In this document: positions 46,005 to 57,479 of the stretch, in pieces
Numbering within the stretch: the first letter of the stretch is position 1
Layout of the letters: each line of letters starts with the position of its first letter
Assembly: GCA_022478985.1 (NCBI GenBank)
Contig: JAKSZP010007894.1
Coordinates: 124,001 to 188,000 of the forward strand
Source of the DNA: Massospora cicadina
Taxonomy: Eukaryota; Entomophthoromycota; Entomophthoromycetes; Entomophthorales; Entomophthoraceae
Length of the DNA: 64,000 nt
Direction: 5' to 3'
The notes under the pieces: generated by a model
What the model was told of the DNA's origin: nothing
Databases searched by the model: none
What the model saw: only the letters and a program-made list of their open reading frames with translations
Made by a program: the position numbers and the translations under genes

Positions 46005-47234
46005 CTACTCTGAGGGGGTATCCCCTGCTATGGAGCAGGTGTGAAGGAAAGGGTCTGTGTGGAGGAACCAGAGTGGGAACCATGATTCTATGAGCGCTTT
46101 TTGCCTTGGTCTCATATATCCATAGAGCCAGGCTTGGAAGTGCTCCAGTAAGTGGACATGGAATCTGTTAATAACCCCATGAATGGTTGGGACCGTGCCC
46201 TTGAACGCATCTAATGCAATTGTGTGGATTGTCCACATTGCAATGGGTATTATTAGGGATCTGAGGGTAGATGGAATTAGTGACTTGATCTGGAGCGTGA
46301 AGATGCTCTTTGATATTGAGAATTCCTGTTCGTTTTGGATCTTAAGCAGGCGTGCGACTTCCTGCCATATAGCTTTGGTTGGGGGGCATGTTTCTAGGCG
46401 GAGATGTAGGGAGACCTCCCCTCCACATACTGCACATGTTTTGTGGAGGGAGTTGGAATGGTCCGCCATCCTATAGGTCCTTCTCAGACAACGCCAGGCG
46501 TTTGCTCTTATCTTTGGCTGTAGGAGTGGGTGGTGAGTCATTTTCCACATTGCCTTCTGTGTGGTTAAATCATAGGGAATGTCCAACAAATCTAGGTATT
46601 CTATCCTAGCTATGCTTGGGGTTGTTGCGAGCATATCTCTCTGGGGGTGGTTTTCTGGGTTTCTTAATTTGAATTGGGGGCTGGGTCGTCCCCTTCCATG
46701 TATAGTACCTATATTCTCTATGGTCCATCCCATACGGCAGATAGTTTGGAGGATATGTATGAAATGAGGGGAGGTTCCATGTGGACCCGTTGCAGTAGGG
46801 TGCTTGGCAAGGTATGAAAGTAGTCTGGGTGGACTATGTGGGTTGATTAATTTGAGCGCCTGTGCAAAGTTAGTCCTTGCTGCTCTGGACCAATGTTGTT
46901 GTGGGAGGTCTGGAGCAAGGATTTCCTTTATCCAGGTACCCAGGATGTGATTGGCGTGGCTCTCAAAATCTATTAGTCCCATGCCTCCGCTTGAGCATGG
47001 GCCAAATAGTGTTTCCATCCGTATAGGAGAGTGAGAGCCAGGCCACAGCCAGCCCTGGATAAGCGCGCGGATTGAGGTTATAAAGGTAGGTGAGAAGGCG
47101 ATCGCGTGGGCCTGGTACCACAGTAATGGGAGGATAAGCGAGTTAGCAACTGTAACTCGTCCTGTTAGTCCTGAGGTTCTTCCCTTGAGGGAGGCGACGC
47201 GTTTGGATACCCGTTGTAACAGGTTACTTTCCAT
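46005..47234 (-). pseudogene. LINE-2w ORF2 C-terminal half, open for 409 codons
   Basis: The frame contains the post-RT blocks TGRVTVANSLILPLLWYQAH, ETLFGPCSSGGMGLIDFESH and a Cys/His cluster CAVCGGEVSLHLRLETC near its middle, typical of the C-terminal domain of LINE ORF2 proteins thought to bind nucleic acid. The true protein started far upstream (about 49600). The listed ATG is internal. Confidence 0.9.
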
Positions 47235-47239
47235 TGTCT

Positions 47240-48520
47240 CATTAGCATATCCCCCTGATTCTAGCCAGATTCCAAGATGTCAGACAGGAGTGGTAGTGGG
47301 AGGTGTTGCAAAGGGTAAAATGATCGGGTTTTTTCTTCATGTGTTGGTATGAGGTTCTGATGTTGTGGCCCAATTGTTTGTGTATTTGCCTAAGGGGATG
47401 ATTTCTGTCTTCCTTTTGTTGAGCGATGCATTGCTCACCTTGGAGTATTCCTCTAGAGTGCGTATCAGCTGTCAGGCATCTTCATTGTTTGCTATACCTG
47501 CTATGCAGTCATCCGCAAAGGCCAGTATCTTGACTGTTGGTTGTCCTTGTGCGGTTATTCCCATGAGACGTGAGTCAGTTACTCGGAGGAGTGGGTAAAG
47601 CTAAAATTGTATAGCAGTGGGCTGAGGGGATCCCCTTGTTTGACCCTCTGTGTGGTTTAATCTTGTTTGTTAGGGTTCCAGTGCCACATACAGCCATGGT
47701 TGCAGATTCTGTTAGGAGCATCGCCCATTTTATGAATCTTGGTGGGAGTTTGAAGGCATGTAGACATTCTTTTAGGTATGGCCAGCTAACTCGGTCATAC
47801 GCCTTTTCCTGATCCAAGAAGACCAGGGCACCAGTTGCTTTGGATTGGCAAATGTTTTCAACAGGGTGAATGTTGTTCCAGATTGAACGCCCTGGTATAA
47901 ACCAAAATGGTTGGGTGATAGGACGTCAGATGCTATTGCGCCTAATCTAGCTGCTAAACTTTTTGTTAGAATTTTTGTGTCAGTGTTGGAGAGTGCAATT
48001 GGGCGCCAGTTGGCCAAGTTCAACTTGTCACCCTTTTTATACAAAGTTATAACGTATGATTCATGGTCTCCTGGTAATAGGCGTATTTCCAACAAACTCT
48101 GGTTCATTGACGCCAATAGGAGGGGGGCGATTTATTGAAAATATTTTTTGTAAAATTCGCAGGGTATCCCATCAGGCCCTGGGCATTTCCTACGTGGTGC
48201 ACCACGAATTGTCTCCCAAAGCTCCTCCCATGTAATAAGGGATAGTTTATTGTAATTTGGTGGTGTACTTTGTATCTCAGCAGTTTGTATAAATTATTTA
48301 ATTTTTGTGAAGCTGTTGGCATTTCACAATATAATTCGGTGTAATAGTGGTGTACTTCTGCCTTGACCTCCTCAGGGTCAGTTGCCACGGTGCTGTTGGT
48401 CTTGCAGACCTGTGTGCATGTGGGCTGGTTTCTGCGGGAGTTGAATTGGTGGAAAAAGTATGTCAAACAGGTTTCACCTTCCTTTATGAACTTACCTTTG
48501 TTCAATACTTTGATTCTTTG
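47240..48520 (-). pseudogene. LINE-2w reverse transcriptase, broken
   Basis: RPIALSNTDTKILTKSLAAR and FGLYQGVQSG (47772-48116 frame), DQEKAYDRVSWPYLKE (near 47815) and FADDCIAG (FADD at 47508-47519) are the RT blocks in order. Catalytic Asp residues are retained. Frameshifts near 47600 and 47830 and stops separate them. LTYFFHQFNSRRNQ (about 48460) is the block just upstream of RT. Confidence 0.9.
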
Positions 48521-48699
48521 TTGGTGTTCAAAGACGAGATTGTTAAGTCGGGCAGAAATTTCTGCCCATTTGCGTCCCTAGTTGGGGCTATAGCCAGATC
48601 TTGGAGTATTTATTTCCAAGTAATCTAGTTCCACCAAGGTACGCTTGATTGTGGCTGTGTCCACGGTGTACTTACATGATGCAATATGTCGGGTTTTGT

Positions 48700-49600
48700 T
48701 GATTAAATCCTTTTTGAAAATTTCCCATGTTCCAATGGGATCTGAAGTGAAGGGGGTGTGAATTCTGGGTTTGTAGCCTTGTTTTCAACCCAGTTGGATG
48801 TCTTGGGCAATTTTATATTTTCTGGGTGAAGCTTTCTCCAAGGCGACACCTGTGTGTGGGATTGGGTTGGCGCTAACTGCACCGTAACTAATTGGTGGTC
48901 AGAAAAATTGACCTTTTTTGTTATAAATTTGGAGATTCTTGAGCGGTGGGACTGCGGGATGAGGATGTGATCAATGCGACTCATTAATATGAGCTCTCCC
49001 TCAAGTACGTTGGGCCGCGTCATGTGGGGAAGGAGTGGTTAACTGGGGGGAAGAGCATCCTGTAAGCCAAGAGATGCCTTCATTGTGCGGAATTCAATGT
49101 GTCCAGGTGGGTATCCCCTGGGATTAGGCCATCAATCCATATTGGGGCTATCCCAGCAGTTGAAATCACCTAACATAATGGTATCTGGTGGGAGGGTGAG
49201 AGTAGGAATGTTTTCAAAAATTGTTTTCTCTTAGTTGCAGTGCACGGTGAATATATACATGCTATCAAAATTATTTCCTCTTGGCATGTGATTGTTGCTA
49301 CCAGGACTCGACCATGCAAGTGTGATGACGAATTTGTAATTTTAAATTTTTTGTTGTTTTGGACAATCACCCCACAGTGAGACGTCCATACTGATTGTGA
49401 TAGTGCGACCCTGGTTGAACAGGATTCTTCTTCCCCTTGTAGACAGTGGGTTTCTTGGATGGCCAAGATGTCTACAAGAGGTTTTTGCAGGAATTCCAGC
49501 TTTTTGGCTTGGGACATATGAGCCCTGGCTCCCGCATTGTTTAGCATCCCTATTGACACTGAGGTTCCCACAGCGCCTCAGGAGCAGTTGGGGGGCCCTC
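48700..49600 (-). pseudogene. LINE-2w APE endonuclease, broken
   Basis: GMLNNAGARAHMSQAKKLEF starts the fold. DILAIQETHC (catalytic Glu of QET), SHCGVIVQNNKKF, ILIACIYSP, SRIDHILIP (near 48970) and FSDHQLVTVQL (near 48900, SDH) follow. The block between (near 49150) keeps VISTAGIAPIW where GDFN is expected, with a stop. This enzyme nicks the target DNA. Confidence 0.88.
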
Positions 49601-50999
49601 TGGCCCTATCTTACCACAGCTCATTTTGGCCATGTTCCGCATCTGTACTCCAACTCTTTCACTGCCATTGTTTGTTCCCTTGATCCGACCTAATGATTCA
49701 ATGGAATTGCAGTTTTTTGCATTTGCGTCAACTTTTCCTGCACAGGTCTCATGTTGATTTGATGTGGATTGTTGATTGGATTTTATATTTTTGAGATTTG
49801 ACTTTGGTAAATTGTGCACCGCATTTTCACCCAAATTGTGGTTGCATTGTTCCTCAATATGTGCATGACTGATGTCGCTTTGTGACTCAGTCAGGTTACT
49901 GTGAAAATTTTTGACCTGAGCATATTGTTCTGTCTGGTTGGTTCAGTGAATATCTGAAATATTCTCCCAAATTTGTCCAGAGTTAGTGGTGGACTCCGCA
50001 TGTGCAGCCGCTTCATCTGCTGCTTGCTTGTGGGCTTTTTGTGTTGCTTTACGCTGTTTACTTGTAGCTGGGTCCACGATGGAGTATAGTCCATCTACAT
50101 CCCAGCGGAATGGGTGGTGACTGTCAGTCATTTTGGCGAAGTTTTCATTATCTTCATCCATTGCTTCCTCACAATAGTCATTTTCCATCAAGCCCTCTTA
50201 CACAGGGCATGCGTGTTCCTTGTGGCCCAGTGAGCCACAGTGGTTGCAAATAGGCGGTGCACGTTCCAGTGTAACTTGGAATGCAGCTGACTGGCCCCCA
50301 TCTTTGAAGTGATATTCTGCTGTGCGGGGAATTCTGGATAAGTCCTCTTCCACTTCTGGGAAGGGATTGATTACGGCAATAGCTTTGCCCATGCACAGGT
50401 TGGGCATCAGGCAAAATTGCTGTAATTTGAGTTGCTGAATTTCTCCGTAGGCCACAAGACCTTCGCGGAGCTCCTCCTCAATTATCTTACAAGGAAGGTT
50501 GGTGGGGAGCGAGTCAAAAGAGATGAACAAAGTTTTCACTTTGTTCCATCTGGTGCATGCAGTGCGCACAATTTTTTTGCCCTCGGGGAGGGAAATTTCC
50601 ACACAGACTTTTGCTGTGGCATTGGCTTCATCAGCTGTTTCAAAACCAATATCAATCCAGCCACAGCCCATGTTGTTGGTGGCTACATACACCACATGAG
50701 GTAAAAGTGAGGGCTGTGCCTCACATGTTTTCTCCCACAGGGTCGGCGATTCATCCTTAAGGAAGAGCCTGATCTCATCTTCCACCTTTGATAAGGGTTG
50801 GTTGAACTGAATGTACATATAATGCGTGCTTTACAATGAATACCATAAACCCAGACTGTGTCTGAGTTTGCAATTTCTTTGCGGATTGGGTTCCTGGTCC
50901 CCCTCCAGGGCGTTTCTTGCCCTTAGTTGCACCAATAAGTGCACCGCTTGCTGCGACGCTCACCCACGTTGTATTATTCTTATTGATAAAGTCGCCCAT
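49550..50999 (-). pseudogene. LINE-2w ORF1 protein, nearly intact pieces
   Basis: ATG at 50999 opens MGDFINKNNTTWVSVAASGA with a basic stretch (KGKKRPGG). The piece 50818-50198 (206 codons) holds the RRM-like region (GWIDIGFETADEANATA, then EELREGLVAYGEIQQLKL) and ends with the knuckle CNHCGSLGHKEHAC (C-X2-C-X4-H-X4-C). Later frames (50191-49943, 49834-49550) are Asn/Gln/Glu-rich. The protein probably coats the LINE RNA. It is homologous to the ORF1-like protein of copies A-C in its first half only. Confidence 0.85.
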
Positions 51000-51097
51000 C
51001 TTTCCTGTGTGTGATTATCCAAAGTTGCTGTTCGAATTGAATCATAGTAACTAAAGTGATTGTTATAAGAAAGAAAAGCTTTTGTCCTTTTTTTATT

Positions 51098-51248
51098 GGT
51101 ATAAATTGTAATACTAAAGCTCAAAATTGGTTAATTTTTCACCTGTAATCTTATACTAGAAGCTAAATGCTTTAATCTCCCACAACTGCTAAATTTTTGA
51201 TATCTTGAGAAAAAGAACTGACAAGCCTTAATCCGCCAACTTTTAACA
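51098..51248 (+). repeat. GYP2 3' LTR, second part
   Basis: It resumes after LINE-2w: GGTTAATTTTTC at 51128 matches the 5' LTR near 30615, followed by AACTGCTAAATTTTTG and AAGCCTTAATCC. It ends TTTTAACA before the CCAAC duplication. Confidence 0.82.
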
Positions 51249-51253
51249 CCAAC

Positions 51254-51590
51254 AAAATGCTAAGACCTGTCTTAATTTATTCTATACTTGTAAACATGAG
51301 CGCCAATGATATAATGCTGGCAGGCCCATCATGCAAACCCCTAGATCTAACCTGGGCATACTTGTTCCTTTCCCAATAATGTCTAGGATATTCTTCAGGA
51401 TAGGAATAACGTCCAACTTGAAGCATTTGGCCCTGGTGAGCACCTAGTTGTTAATGAAAATTTATTCCCACATTTATTTTAGAAGACATTACACCTCCTC
51501 TAGTTTATTGTCATACTGTTGTTTATATATTTTATAAAGACTAATCTCCATGGTGGTGGTCAGTGCTATTGTGAAAATTTGATTAAGTCT
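51254..51590 (-). other. GYP4 internal sequence, unreadable
   Basis: Lies between the GYP2 right end and the GYP4 RNase H trace. By position it belongs to the integrase-RNase H junction. No motif is readable. Confidence 0.4.
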
Positions 51591-52100
51591 GTTGAAATTC
51601 AGGTGTTTCACAATGGGCTAATTTTAGTATATAAAATTATAAGTCTTCAATTTAAAGCTCAACAAGCTATTTTACTTCTGTGGTTCTATATTTTTTGTAA
51701 ATCCAGGAAAGTTTTTGATTGGTTGCCACTTTAAAGTCACCCTGTGGATCTAAATCCTGTACTGTTTTCATCAATAAATGACCTTTAAGAAATTATTTCT
51801 TGGTTACAGTGTAGTTTTTTTTGTAGTCTAGCATTTGATTAAAGTCGCCACAGGGTGTTCTACCCCCTCGTTGCTAGGTTGGGATAGAACGACTCCCATG
51901 GCAGTGAGAGATTCATCCACTTCAGCTGTAAATAGTTTAAGTAATTTGTGGTTCTTTACCAAAATGGAGGCAAGAAAAGTCTGTTTGCATGTCAAAAGCC
52001 AGTTGACAGTTAGTTGCCAGCTTTACTGAGTCCTTTATCTCAGGAGTTGAAACATCAGTTAATACTATGTTTCTAAATTATCTATGGACCGCCAGATTAT
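51590..52100 (-). pseudogene. GYP4 RNase H, broken
   Basis: SLLSFKLKTYNF on the minus strand near 51665-51630 matches the (R)WALKLQDYNF block at the end of gypsy RNase H. Alignment to GYP1 9500-9620 supports it. Confidence 0.55.
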
Positions 52101-52249
52101 AACTAATAATCCCCTAAAGACTAGGAAATCCCGCTTCCTGGTAGTTACATCATCTTCCTAACGGCCTCTTAATTTACCTATCTGGGGCCATAAATCAATC
52201 TTGTTGATAATAGATCCCAGGTATTAAAGATGTAAAATAATAAATTTCA

Positions 52250-53020
52250 CTTCTTTAGCTTGGTCTTGAGATTAGCAGTGGCAAGCTTGTAAAATTTTTT
52301 TTCTAAATACTGTAATGTTCAAGAAAGTTCTCAAAAAATAATATCATCTAATTATAACTATGGCACAGCAGATTTTTAGGTCACCTAGTATGCTGCCCTT
52401 AAACCATTGGTAGGTTTAGGGGCATTGAACATCCCCTGAAACATCTGATTGGGTTGGTATAGACCCTGGGTCATTATTGCAGTGCTTTAAAAAAACTTCA
52501 TTTTTAGCTCATTCTGCAATCACCTGAAGATTAAGTCCAAAGCAAAGAAGTATTTTCCCCACCAAGCTAATTAACTACATTGTCATCTTAAGGTAGATGG
52601 TAAAACATCCTTTTATATTCTATTGTTTATGTCTTTGATAGTCTGTAACTATCCATTTTGAGCCAGTCTACATCTAAAAAAATAAAATAGGTGGCGCTAA
52701 TTAGATCTTAGAAAAATATCAACATATCCTTTTAGACTACCTGATCAATTTTTATTGACAATACTTTCTACATCTTTGGACTGACAGATAGGAAAGAGGC
52801 ATATTGGCAGATGATCACTGGTGTTGATATGATGGAGAACGTCATATACACTTCAGATCAAAATTGTCAACTTTGAAGATTGTCTTGTTTTACTCAAAAT
52901 AGGGTCATTATTGTGTCCTTTTTATCTTCCATCAGTCTGGATATCCACTCATGATATATTATGTAACAAAAAACTTTGCAATAAACATCCTCTTATTTTA
53001 AGACTCTAAAGTTTAAACTC
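52250..53020 (-). pseudogene. GYP4 reverse transcriptase, broken
   Basis: Near 52460-52400 the minus strand reads YQPNQMFQGMFNAPKPTNG, a damaged LYQPTRMPQGLCNAPATFQR block. LDDII follows near 52350 for YLDDI. Nucleotide similarity to the RT of GYP1 runs through 52300-52750. Confidence 0.7.
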
Positions 53021-56000
53021 ATACATACTCCTTACTTCTTCAGACATCAAGATGTGGAGAAAAGCAATATTTTTCACTTTACGTCAATTGATAAGTATAA
53101 AGATTATTTAAAAGTTCATTGACTATTCCATGATCTGTTAGGTGAACCCTGGTGTGGTTACAAGCTCTTTAAGTGACTAATGGATCGTCTCAAATACCTC
53201 GTCATATAATACTGACAGTAATTTAAAAATATTCTTCTGTGTTCACAATAAAAAAGTGGCTGGGCGGTATTGCCATAAAATGCCTATCCCTTAGCGGAAT
53301 GTTTTTCTTTTTAGTACTAGATGGTTAGCGGAATGCCTTCATACTCAAAAATCTGTTGTAGTAAATTTATAGTTTTACCGCGTCCCTTTAGGTGTATGAT
53401 GGATACTATCTCATCCTTGAACGCTAAGTTGAAAAATCTTAGATCTCAATAACTGGACTTTTGACATTACCTCCTATAGTTTAGTGGAATGTACTGGCCA
53501 AGATAGCTAAAGTGTTCTTCTCGAATCCAGGCTTAATCCTGCAAGTTTTCAATAAGGAGGTTCCAATAATATAATATTTATTGGATAGACGATGGTGATA
53601 TCAGATATTAGTATGTAGTTAACAAATAATAACGCTATAAGTCCCTAGCTAAGTAGTTGAATTGGACCTAAAATTTCATTTTCATTGCACTAATTAATAT
53701 AAAAAGTACACAAGTTTAAGGTGAGTATGAATGGCCTATCACGTTTATGTTAAATTTCTTAACTTCGATGCACATTTTTTAAGAAATACTTCATTCACCT
53801 TCAATAAACTTTTTGCAGGTCACTTAAACAAGCTTCATGTACTTACTCCTCTAATTTGATTATAATGCATATTCTAGGATATATATAAATTTATTTGCAG
53901 TATTTTTTACAATTATCCTTAGAGTTTTATGGAATTTACTGCATATATAAAATCTATCTCTACAATTCTAGAGTATAGTAACAAAATGTATTATAGATGA
54001 ACTGTGAAAATCAAGAGTTTGTATATTATAGTTTTTAAAGAGATTGTTTTATTTGTCTTAATTAGTTTATCAGAGATTGCAATTTAGTAATTTTAATCTT
54101 ATTTACTTAATTTAATGCAAAAACTTACTTTTAAATAAGTATATGAAGCATTTTAGTTGATCTACCTCCTTTTACTAAGTTGCATGAAGTATTATCTATA
54201 AAAAATTGTTCATGAAACTAGCAAATTTTACATTATTGGGATAGGCAAAACATATTCACCTTAAAAAAACTTGTCAACCCTAGTTAATATTGCTCTGATG
54301 TCTAGTAAGGCCCTAGTTTCTATCCTATTCTAATATCAAAGTATGTACACTCAGAAGTAAACTTCAGTAGGGCTTTTATATTAACGCTTAGTTTGTTGGC
54401 CTGACTCAGATAAGGTTAAAGCTCTTAAGAGTTAATCGCTGAAAATTCCTCAACACAACAACAGTTATGGCTAATGTTAAATCCTTCAAAATTAACATCT
54501 CATAGGAGGCGTCAGGTAGTCTTTATTTCTCCAATTGCTCGATGTTAGGTTTCAATACCATCTCCATGAACAGTTTAGTGTTTCTTTACGTTCAAATGTG
54601 TGAAGCTACTAATTCTTCATCAGTGATCATGAGCAGTGTTTTAGTGGAGTCAGGGCAAGCTTTTCTTGGTACTTTTTGGTGGCGGTTTGAGGATGTCTAA
54701 TGTGTACTTTGGTTAGAATAGGTTTGGTTCTGATAGAGGCAGACTACCCCCTTTCTACTCAGCCCATTCTTTCACCTAATCATTAGCGCCCATTAAGCCC
54801 ACGTGTGGACCTTATTATTGGCACCTTTGACGTTACATTGACTGGTTTAGTTCCTCTAATATCGCTTAGGGTGCATGTGATATGGTGTACATTAAATTCC
54901 CAGGTATGGCAGCATTCTCTTAAATGTTGGTTGACCTCTTTATTAGAAATCTTAAATTTTTGTTACTGTAATTATCATAAATTTCTTTTCTGAGCTTTTT
55001 TGAAATTGGCAGCACTTTGATGGAGTAGTTCATTATATGTGACACGTTGTTTTATATAATGAAAGTATGTATATTTTTCTTTTTCTCAAATTATGTTTAT
55101 GATGGGATAATAAGATACTTGTTAGCGTCCTAGCTTAATTGACTGGGGGCTTGCACCACAGGCATTGGGTCAAAATTACTAATTCTCAGGCCAAAATTGA
55201 TGCGTGTTGAGACTGAGGGGCCATAAGGCTGCACGGGAAGGGTTTATGAGGATTATCAATGACTAAAGCCATTTTGTAGTGTGGGTTATAGTATACTAAA
55301 TAGCAGTTTGTGTTGATTAATCTGGGGTAGGAAGGTAATTAGAGAGGTTAAGAAATTGGTATTCCACCCAATTAGCGCTTCCTTGTATCCCAATTTAGAT
55401 TTATTGGACTAGATTTGCGTGCATTAGTAATTTATCTTATTTTGGAGGATGCACCCTTTTAACATTTGCAGAGATCCACATATATCATTTTAGAACTGGC
55501 CCAACATGTTAGAGAAGTAGCTGTTTTTAGGGTCTATGGTTTGAACTCTGATAACTTGTACATGTTTATATTTAGTCTGACCTTCAATGCAGCGTTCTCT
55601 TTTCGTAAGGTCTACTATTCTATGGCTTTGAGCAAAGACCAGGTCATTCATTATGCCAAATTAACGTTCAAGCTATCAGAAAATTCCACTGCTTCTTTTA
55701 AAATCCCTTTCAAGTGTGTTATGCCTATTCTAACTACTGTTTGATCTTGGTTCAAGATTTTGTATTTTGTTATGATGGTCAATTATAACTCCCAATAGTT
55801 GACCAAGCTTATGATTTATCTCTTCCCCTTGCTGATTATTATGCAAACATTATGAGTATGGGCCTCCTGGTCCACAGCTTATGCAATCATATGTCACTCC
55901 ACCTTTGCTCTTAAATACTCTTCAACCTAGGCATTGTGGTGGTTCACGTCTACTATCCATTGCATTGAGGCATCATGAAAGTCCATTACTTTCCTATTCA

Positions 56001-56660
56001 TAAATGCAGATTGACATTTGTTGGGTTGTTATATCATCTATTATCTGATTGGTCTCATTGGTATGGCGCTGAACGTGTATAATAATGTCATGAACCTTCA
56101 AAAAGTATCAATCCAGCCAATCTGCTAATAGATAGCTGTTTTGCCATTGCACATACATGAATTAATCAATAATCTGATTTTGATGTGCTTGGCTAGTATC
56201 CAAATGGTTTGACGGATGAATAGATGTAAGTAATAAGATGTCATTTTATATGTTCTTGAGTATAATAAATCTAATTATGTCAGACATCATCATTTTTAGA
56301 CATGTGAAAGTTTGCATAAGAAAATTCAAGTTTCTATGCCATATAAACAACTCTAGATGATCCATATTGACGTCGTTTGTGGAAAAGAGGTACCCTTGAA
56401 GTTGCCACAATGTCTTTCTCTATGTGCTCACAGGGTACTCTAGCTATCCAACTAGTGATAGTAAAGCTAATGGTACCACTGCAACGAGCTCTATGGCAGG
56501 AATGCCATTCTTTTTATTGTCTAACTGCTTAGATATTTGTGATCTTGACTTAATTCTCTTAGACTAATAGGCTTATGGGGATACATGTATTTATGCTAAT
56601 GGCAAAGCAACTTGACTATTGGATCATTTTTGAAGGTTTTATAGTTTTATCAGAAGTGTC
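53020..56660 (-). other. GYP4 protease/gag region by position, no readable domains
   Basis: This 3.6-kb stretch lies between the GYP4 RT and its 5' LTR, where protease and gag belong. It is AT-rich and so mutated that I cannot identify a DTG motif or zinc knuckle. The length leaves room for further unseen insertions. A 92-codon plus-strand frame (55466-55744) is probably chance. Confidence 0.45.
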
Positions 56661-56677
56661 ACTTGTAGTGATCACCA
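56660..56677 (-). other. GYP4 primer-binding site
   Basis: On the minus strand TGGTGATCACTACAAG lies three bases from the LTR and differs from the GYP3 site (TGGTGCTCACTACAGG) at two positions. Confidence 0.65.
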
Positions 56678-56680
56678 GAA

Positions 56681-57072
56681 TATTGCAACCAGGGTTTCAA
56701 CAGAGAAATATAAGAACAGAAAAGGAAGCACACAGGAAGTAGCTTCCTCATGAAACAATATATTTTGGAGATAACTTATGATTGTATATAGGTATAACAT
56801 TTCTATTATAAATGCTGTCTTTGGCTATGATTTAGTACTGTTTAGTACTTCAAGATTTGCTAATGATCCACCATAATGATAAGAATCTAGTTGTAAAAGT
56901 AATCGAGGATCTTCGAGGGTTTGTAGCCTCATGATCTAGGTATTACAATCAGTCCTCAATTTCAACAACCTTTTAGCTATATACTTTTTGTATTTTTAAG
57001 TTGCTTGGTTTGAAGGGTCTTCTCTGCATCATCAAAACCTTCTAGGATTACCCCAATTGCAGCTTATCAACA
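56681..57072 (-). repeat. GYP4 5' LTR
   Basis: Aligned with 27419-27817. Landmarks are GTTTGTAGCCTCATGATC and AACCTTCTAGGATTACCCC. Confidence 0.7.
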
Positions 57073-57177
57073 GATCTCAGCCTTGCTTGGCATGTGGGGT
57101 GCGCTATAAATTAGAGGTTTAGTAAAGTATTCGATTGGGTATGGCTTTCTGAACAAGTCTTAAGATTGTAGCGGCAA

Positions 57178-57435
57178 TTAGTGAAATTTTCTTAGAGGTT
57201 GCTCTAAGATTATAAAAACAAATCTGCCTTCAGGGAAAAGGGGAACAGAATGGTCTTTAAAGACGAGAGAAAATGTAGATGATTTTGAAAATAGATGGAT
57301 TAGCAATATATTTGACTTTGGATTAATGGAACTCAAATCACATAAAATTGAGGCGGCAGGGTGGCTAGGTCTATGGAAAGATGTAATAGGGGTTGATCTC
57401 ATATGCTTGGTAGCAACAATTCTCAACACCATTCA
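57178..57435. repeat. Satellite-flanking module M1, copy 2
   Basis: Homologous to 20219-20410 and followed by satellite units, as at copy 1. The short minus-strand frames in both copies (57432-57178, 20407-20219) share HMGST/HMRST and SYFHKP/SFHRP-like pieces, so the module may once have coded for something. Confidence 0.6.
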
Positions 57436-57479
57436 TTATAGTATACCTTGGTCTAAACCATTGTATAAAAACTTTAAAT

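Larger units (their letters stand above)
45859..51080 (-). mobile_element. LINE-2w, full-length 5.2-kb non-LTR retrotransposon
   Basis: Inserted in the GYP2 3' LTR with a duplication of about 17 bp (TTTGTCCTTATTTTTTTATT at 45841-45860, TTTGTCCTTTTTTTATT at 51081-51097). It has an ORF1 with CCHC knuckle, an ORF2 with APE endonuclease, RT and C-terminal zinc motif, and a 3' tail at 45859-45895. A 409-codon frame survives in ORF2, the longest in the window, so it is the youngest or best preserved LINE here. Stops elsewhere make it inactive. Confidence 0.93.
30027..51248 (+). mobile_element. GYP2, gypsy element nested in GYP4
   Basis: An exact 5-bp duplication CCAAC flanks the element (30022-30026 and 51249-51253). 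The 5' LTR is 708 bp. The 3' LTR is split by LINE-2w into 45297-45858 and about 51098-51248, which sum to nearly the same length. Internal order: gag, protease, RT, RNase H, integrase, all broken. GYP3 sits in the 3' part of integrase; joining 35592 to 45186 restores a pattern like the GYP1 integrase end. Confidence 0.88.
27419..57072 (-). mobile_element. GYP4, oldest gypsy element, host of the nest
   Basis: LTRs of about 395 bp lie at 27419-27817 and 56681-57072, with a primer-binding site next to the right (5') LTR. Integrase remnants lie at 28.6-29.4 kb and RNase H/RT remnants at 51.6-53 kb, separated by GYP2 (30027-51248). Excising GYP2 leaves a colinear element of about 8.5 kb in gypsy order. 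I see no convincing duplication at its ends (ATACT against GATCT), which fits great age. Confidence 0.75.

Noticed and set aside
46183..46767. Plus-strand frames of 62-97 codons
   Set aside because: Antisense to the 409-codon LINE-2w ORF2 frame.
50432..50760. Plus-strand frames of 66-90 codons
   Set aside because: Antisense to the 206-codon LINE-2w ORF1 piece with the zinc knuckle on the minus strand.
55466..55744. 92-codon plus-strand frame as a host gene
   Set aside because: No recognisable motif, and it lies antisense inside the presumed gag region of GYP4; a chance frame is more likely.
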